DNA of 25,668 nt, taken from positions 1 through 25,668 of the IMG/VR virus record IMGVR_UViG_3300047175_000270, one strand, 5' to 3'. The notes beneath the pieces are model-generated. The model saw only the letters and a program-made list of their open reading frames with translations. It did not search any database and was not told the DNA's origin. The position numbers and the translations under genes were made by a program. Positions within the stretch are counted from its first letter, which is position 1. The number at the start of each line of letters is the position of its first letter. Shown here piece by piece: positions 21,983-25,668 of the stretch. The DNA comes from a virus.

Positions 21983-23017
21983 ATGAACACGGTCACTCTG
22001 TATTTCACGCTGCCGACTGCTGCCGGCCACGCCGGCGCGATCGACGCGAGCGTTGAATGGCTGCACCTGGTGCCAGCGGGAACGTTCCGCGCCGCCGATG
22101 GGCGCGGGCCTTGGAAGCTGACCGATGCGGCGGCGGTGATCGCCGCCAGCATGGCCAACGGCGCGCTGACGCTGGATGTGAACCACGCGACCGATCACGC
22201 CATGAAGACCGGCGGCGACGCGCCGGCGCATGGCTGGATCGTGGAGCTGCAATCGCGCGCCGACGGGATTTGGGGCCGCGTGGATTGGAACGCCTCAGGC
22301 AAGCAGCTGCTGGCCAATCGCAGCTACCGCGGCGTGAGCCCGGTGATCAACGTCGATAAGACCGGGCGGGTGACGCAAATCCTGCGCGCCGCGCTGACCA
22401 ACACGCCGGCTTTGACCAGCCTCACCACCCTTCTCAGCAAACAGGATCAGACCGTGGATGTGACGCAACTGCGGGCGGCGCTGAAGCTGCCCGAGACCGC
22501 CGACGAGACCACCATCCTCGCGACCATCACCCAGCATGCCGAACAGCGCGGCGCGGTGGAGACGCTGGTGCAGCGCGCGGCCACCGCCGCCGGTGTGACC
22601 GCCGCGACGCCGGACGCGCTGGTGCTGGCGCTGGCCGCGCAGAAGGCCACCACGGTGCCGAACGAAACCGTGGTGCAGCTGCAAGCGCAGATCGACACGA
22701 TGCGCACCCAGCGCCTGACGGAGACGGCGACCAGCTTCATCGACACGGCGATCAAGGCCGGCAAGCCGATCGTGGCCAGCCGCGAGGCGCTGATCGCGAT
22801 GCACGCGAAGGACCCCGCCGGCATCGAGAAGCTGGTGAACGCGATGCCGAGCATCAACGCCGGCGGCACCGCGGTGACCAAGATCGCGCTGGCCGAGAGC
22901 GATGACGGCGATGCGCTCGACGAGACCGAGATGGCCACCTGCAAAAAGATGAGCCTCGATCCAAAGGAATTCGCCAAGACGAAGAAGGCGCAGCGCAAAG
23001 CGAAGGAGGCCGCATAA
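21983..23017 (+). CDS. I: Protease/scaffold protein I (Mu gp32-like)
   Basis: This encodes 344 residues. The protease half has WLHLVPAGTFR, then TLDVNHATDH with His68 and SYRGVSPVI with Ser119, the D-x-N-H and S-P motifs typical of I-type prohead proteases. The second half (from about 158) is an Ala-rich, helical scaffold region with charged tail. In Mu the scaffold Z is made from an internal start in I; here GTG 22454 has AGGA 7 bases upstream and would give the 187-residue scaffold alone. The late promoter candidate lies directly before it. Confidence 0.9.
   Translation: MNTVTLYFTLPTAAGHAGAIDASVEWLHLVPAGTFRAADGRGPWKLTDAAAVIAASMANGALTLDVNHATDHAMKTGGDAPAHGWIVELQSRADGIWGRVDWNASGKQLLANRSYRGVSPVINVDKTGRVTQILRAALTNTPALTSLTTLLSKQDQTVDVTQLRAALKLPETADETTILATITQHAEQRGAVETLVQRAATAAGVTAATPDALVLALAAQKATTVPNETVVQLQAQIDTMRTQRLTETATSFIDTAIKAGKPIVASREALIAMHAKDPAGIEKLVNAMPSINAGGTAVTKIALAESDDGDALDETEMATCKKMSLDPKEFAKTKKAQRKAKEAA
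22454..23017 (+). CDS. Nested scaffold protein from internal start in I (Z-like)
   Basis: GTG at 22454 is in frame with I (residue 158) and preceded by AGGA with 7-base spacing. The product, 187 residues, begins VDVTQLRAALKLPE and contains only the helical scaffold part. Mu I/Z is the precedent. The start is inferred; no other evidence is available. Confidence 0.45.
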   Translation: MDVTQLRAALKLPETADETTILATITQHAEQRGAVETLVQRAATAAGVTAATPDALVLALAAQKATTVPNETVVQLQAQIDTMRTQRLTETATSFIDTAIKAGKPIVASREALIAMHAKDPAGIEKLVNAMPSINAGGTAVTKIALAESDDGDALDETEMATCKKMSLDPKEFAKTKKAQRKAKEAA

Positions 23018-23428
23018 ATGGCGTTGACTGCAGATGTGGTGCTGAAGCGCCGCGGTCCGCCCAAGGGCGGCGAGTATGGCTACTACGTCGCGCCGGGCGA
23101 GAAGGTGTTTCGCAACAGCCTGGTCGGGCTGAACGCGGCCGGCCAGATGCAGCGCATCCAGACCAGCGGCACCGTGGCGTTCCTCGGCCTGGCAGCCATG
23201 GCCTACGACAACACCGCGAGCGCGGCCGCGAGCGTGACGCCGGTGGAAGCGCTGCGCGGGATCTGGCGCCTGGTGGTGCCGAGCGCGATCCCCGCCAACC
23301 TGAACGCGACCGTCTACGTGGTCGACGACAACACGCTGACCCTCACCCAATCCGGATCGCTGCTGGTGGCAGGCAACCTCGATGGCATCGAGGCTGGCTT
23401 CACCTGGGTCCGTCTGCTCGGAGGCTAA
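23018..23428 (+). CDS. Small head protein, probable decoration/stabilising protein
   Basis: This encodes 136 residues beginning immediately after I. It is beta-rich with many Gly, Ala, Thr and Val residues: GYYVAPGEKVFRNSLVGLN, then LAAMAYDNTASAAASV and ATVYVVDDNTLTLT. Small beta proteins between protease and major capsid are usually decoration proteins in head gene clusters. No specific family could be named. Confidence 0.65.
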   Translation: MALTADVVLKRRGPPKGGEYGYYVAPGEKVFRNSLVGLNAAGQMQRIQTSGTVAFLGLAAMAYDNTASAAASVTPVEALRGIWRLVVPSAIPANLNATVYVVDDNTLTLTQSGSLLVAGNLDGIEAGFTWVRLLGG

Positions 23429-23434
23429 TCACCA

Positions 23435-24352
23435 GTGCCAGACGCCATTACTTTCCCGTTGCTGACGTCGATCAATATCGGCGTGCAGACTGCGTTCAAT
23501 ACGCAGCTGTGGACGGCGCCCACCGTGCAGGAACAGATCGCCTTCCAGGCGCAAAGCACCGGCGCCGGCGAAATCTACCCGCGCCTGGATATGCTGCCCG
23601 GGTTGCGCGAATGGGTGGGTGATCGCGTTGTCAATCAGCTCAGCCTGCTGACTTTCTCGATCCAGAACCGCGAGTTCGAAGAGACCATCGCGGTGCGTCG
23701 CAATGACATCCTGGATGACAAGTATGGCCTGCTGACGCCCGCGGCCGCCCAGCTGGGCGCGGATGCCGCGGTGTTGCCCGACCAGCTGATTGCGGCCGCC
23801 ATGAAGAATGGCCACACCGCCATCACCTACGACAACCAGAACTTCTTCGACACGGCGCATCCGAACTTCAATCCGGACGGCACGCCCACCACGGTGGCGA
23901 ACTACGTCACCGGCGCCGGACCGGCCTGGTATCTGCTCGATACGCGCCGCCCGCAGCGCGCCTTCATCTTCCAGCGCCGCAAGCCGTTCGAGATCATCCC
24001 GAAATTCGCGATGGACGATCCGCAGGTATTCTGGAACCGCGAATTCGAGTGGGGCGTGGATGGCCGCTGCGCGGCCGGCTATGGCCTGTGGCAGCTGGCC
24101 TACATGAGCATGGCGCCGCTGACGCATGACAACGTGATCGCCGCGCGCACCGCCATGACGCAAATCCGCCGGCCGAGCGGCGCGCCGATGGGCATCAACC
24201 CGAACCTGCTGGTGGTGCCGACCGCGCTGTATCCGACCGCGCTCGCGCTGTGCACCAACGAATTCCAGCCGCTGAGCGGCACCGCCACGTCGCTGGTGCC
24301 CAACCAGTTCCGCGGCATGGCCAAAGCGGTGGAAGACGTCTGGCTGAACTAA
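23435..24352 (+). CDS. T: Major capsid protein T (Mu gpT-like)
   Basis: This encodes 305 residues from GTG, with GGAGG 11 bases upstream. FNTQLWTAPT, YPRLDMLPGLREWVGDR, IQNREFEETIAVRRNDI, DDKYGLLTP and NFFDTAHPNFN are landmarks of the Mu T family. A gpT-like ending NPNLLVVPTALYPTA is also clear. The length is close to that of Mu T. It is the main building block of the head. Confidence 0.95.
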   Translation: MPDAITFPLLTSINIGVQTAFNTQLWTAPTVQEQIAFQAQSTGAGEIYPRLDMLPGLREWVGDRVVNQLSLLTFSIQNREFEETIAVRRNDILDDKYGLLTPAAAQLGADAAVLPDQLIAAAMKNGHTAITYDNQNFFDTAHPNFNPDGTPTTVANYVTGAGPAWYLLDTRRPQRAFIFQRRKPFEIIPKFAMDDPQVFWNREFEWGVDGRCAAGYGLWQLAYMSMAPLTHDNVIAARTAMTQIRRPSGAPMGINPNLLVVPTALYPTALALCTNEFQPLSGTATSLVPNQFRGMAKAVEDVWLN

Positions 24353-24420
24353 GCGGCTTCGCGGCCGCGGTGGGATAATTCGGCCGGCGCTCGCCGGCGG
24401 AGCAAACAGAGGGACTTTCA
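24353..24420. promoter_or_regulatory. T-gp35 intergenic hairpins and possible promoter
   Basis: CCGGC and GCCGG around 24384-24397 form a short stem with a GCTC loop, and TGGGATAAT (24371-24379) reads as an extended -10 box without an obvious -35. GGGA stands before the next ATG. Confidence 0.35.
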
Positions 24421-24924
24421 ATGCACTTGGTTGTTACCTGCGGGCGCCCCGGCATGCATCGCGGCGGTCAGGCGAACCCGGCCGCCGCCGTCTATCCGCT
24501 CGACCATTTCTCCGAAGCGCAGCTGCTGGATCTGTTCGCCGATCCGCACATCAGCGTGGTGGTGGGTCATCCGATCAGCTTGGCGACGGCGCCGGAATAC
24601 GCCGTGCAGCGGCCGCTGGCAGCGATTGCGCATGCGCGCCTCGCGGCGCTGCTGACCGAGCTGCACCCGGCGCCGCAGCACACCGATGCGACAGCCGACA
24701 CCGTCGTGACGGACAAGGCGGTGGCTGACGCGGATGCGCGCACCGGCAAGGTGGTGGAACACGCCAACGCGGCCGACACGCCGATCGGCGCGGTGATCGA
24801 TCCCCAGGCGGCCGCCCAGGCGGCCCTTGTGAAGGAAGAGATCGCCGGCGATATCCCGGTCGATACAGCCGGCGGCGTCGCCGGCGAGACGGCCCGCGCC
24901 GTGCGCGCCCGCGGCCGCGCCTAG
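24421..24924 (+). CDS. Mu gp35/HI1506-like protein
   Basis: This encodes 167 residues. The N-terminal part (GRPGMHRGGQANPAAAVYPL and FSEAQLLDLFADPHISVVVG) matches the FluMu N-terminal domain, where a conserved G-x-x-R/H-x-G-x turn is followed by a strand and D-P-x-I/L-x-V. The remainder is Ala/Asp-rich and disordered. Its place after the major capsid gene agrees with Mu. Function unknown. Confidence 0.75.
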   Translation: MHLVVTCGRPGMHRGGQANPAAAVYPLDHFSEAQLLDLFADPHISVVVGHPISLATAPEYAVQRPLAAIAHARLAALLTELHPAPQHTDATADTVVTDKAVADADARTGKVVEHANAADTPIGAVIDPQAAAQAALVKEEIAGDIPVDTAGGVAGETARAVRARGRA

Positions 24925-24934
24925 CCCCTGATCG

Positions 24935-25450
24935 ATGGCGTACGCCACCTCCGACGATATGATCGCGCGGTTTGGAACGACGGAGATGATCCGTCTGTCC
25001 ACGCCGTTCGGCCAGGATATGGTGGCGGTGGTCGAGGACCCGATCGATACCGCGCTGGATGATGCCAGCAGCCTGATCGACAGCTTTCTGCGCAAGCGCT
25101 ACGCCGTGCCGCTGCTGGCCGCGCCGCCGGAAATCCGCCGGGCCTGCCAGCTGCTGGCGCGCTATGATTTGTATCAGGGCGAGCAGAAATCGCCGACCGA
25201 AGCGGTCACGAAGGATCGCGACGAGACTATGGCCTGGTTGCGCAGCGTGATGCGCGGCGATGTGGTGCTCGATCTGCGCGAGATGCTGTCGGCTGATGAA
25301 AGCACGGCAATGACCAATGCCGCGCCGGCCGGCGCCGACAACGCCGTGTTCATCCGCGGCGGCGGCGCGCTGGACGATGCGTTCAGCCAGCCGAGCAGCG
25401 ACCTTGCGAGCTCCAGCACCGTTGATGGCAGCTTCTGGGGTTCGCCATGA
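24935..25450 (+). CDS. Mu gp36-like head-tail protein (DUF1320)
   Basis: This encodes 171 residues. YATSDDMIARFGTTEMIRLS, DTALDDASSLIDSFLRKRYA and PEIRRACQLLARYDLY are the DUF1320 landmarks. It resembles head-tail adaptor proteins. The C-terminal part is Gly/Ser/Ala-rich. It overlaps the next start by 4 bases. Confidence 0.9.
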   Translation: MAYATSDDMIARFGTTEMIRLSTPFGQDMVAVVEDPIDTALDDASSLIDSFLRKRYAVPLLAAPPEIRRACQLLARYDLYQGEQKSPTEAVTKDRDETMAWLRSVMRGDVVLDLREMLSADESTAMTNAAPAGADNAVFIRGGGALDDAFSQPSSDLASSSTVDGSFWGSP

Positions 25451-25668
25451 GCGGCACCGAAGCGACCCCGCTGGTTATTACCCCGGGGCCACTGGAAATG
25501 GCGGCGATGGGCTTGGCCGCGCGCGTGCAGACCGTGTTCACCAGCAAGCGGTTCAATTTCGAATACGTGCCGGCGCGCATGACGATCAAGCAGTGGGATC
25601 GCCTTGGCGGCCTCGCGCCCTTCGTGGGGCTGGGCTGGAAGGGTATTCCGGTGCGGTCCGAATTCGAG
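25447..25668 (+). CDS. Start of next structural gene, Mu gp37-like (truncated by window)
   Basis: ATG overlaps the stop of the gp36-like gene (ATGA). Seventy-four codons are visible up to the window edge without a stop. The segment RVQTVFTSKRFNFEYVPARM and WKGIPVRSE could belong to a gp37-type (DUF1834) protein by position, but the visible sequence does not prove it. Confidence 0.6.
   Translation, partial: MSGTEATPLVITPGPLEMAAMGLAARVQTVFTSKRFNFEYVPARMTIKQWDRLGGLAPFVGLGWKGIPVRSEFE

Overview
The window reads as the left two thirds of a Mu-like transposable prophage in a G+C-rich alphaproteobacterium. An Acetobacteraceae-type host is my best guess. That guess rests on the Hint-domain protein at the left edge, the GC-rich dispersed repeat beside it and the general protein character. 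It is inference, not proof.

Left flank and leftward arm (1-2695). A Hint-domain protein (1-846) is followed by about 380 bases without a gene, packed with inverted repeats. Three genes then point left: a small secreted protein, a 65-residue ORF with a very good ribosome binding site, and the phage repressor. The exact left end of the prophage was not found; it probably lies between about 985 and 2090.

Control and transposition module (2696-7854). A short divergent control region separates the repressor from rightward early genes: a Ner-like regulator, a ParB-like protein, a CII-like protein, a second HTH protein closely related to the repressor, the DDE transposase A and its AAA+ partner B. 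A perfect 25-base palindrome sits inside the ParB-like gene.

Early accessory module (7851-11604). Small, tightly packed, often 4-base-overlapping genes include GemA (gp16), a stand-alone DnaA domain IV, a protein with two Myb/GcrA-like repeats, a 32-residue membrane peptide and a Mor-like activator at the end.

Lysis and late modules (11669-25668, running off the right edge). The order follows Mu: lysozyme-like protein, glycosyltransferase (an extra gene), holin-like/lipoprotein, TraR zinc finger, DUF2730, gp26-like, small terminase (gp27/DUF3486), two paralogous small proteins, a DUF1643 protein, large terminase (gp28), portal (gp29), head protein F fused to a probable nuclease domain, G, protease/scaffold I, a small head protein, major capsid T, gp35-like, gp36 (DUF1320) and a truncated next gene. 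The motif GCAnnTGCTAGGGTAA occurs once before the lysis cluster and once before I, the two places where Mu has its late promoters Plys and PI. The Mor-like protein just upstream is the natural candidate activator.

The most interesting points are the palindrome inside the ParB-like gene, a 20-base tandem repeat that sets the reading frame of the repressor's C-terminus, the shared late-promoter motif, the F-nuclease fusion whose linker is made of a repeat also seen beside the prophage, and the glycosyltransferase between the lysis genes.
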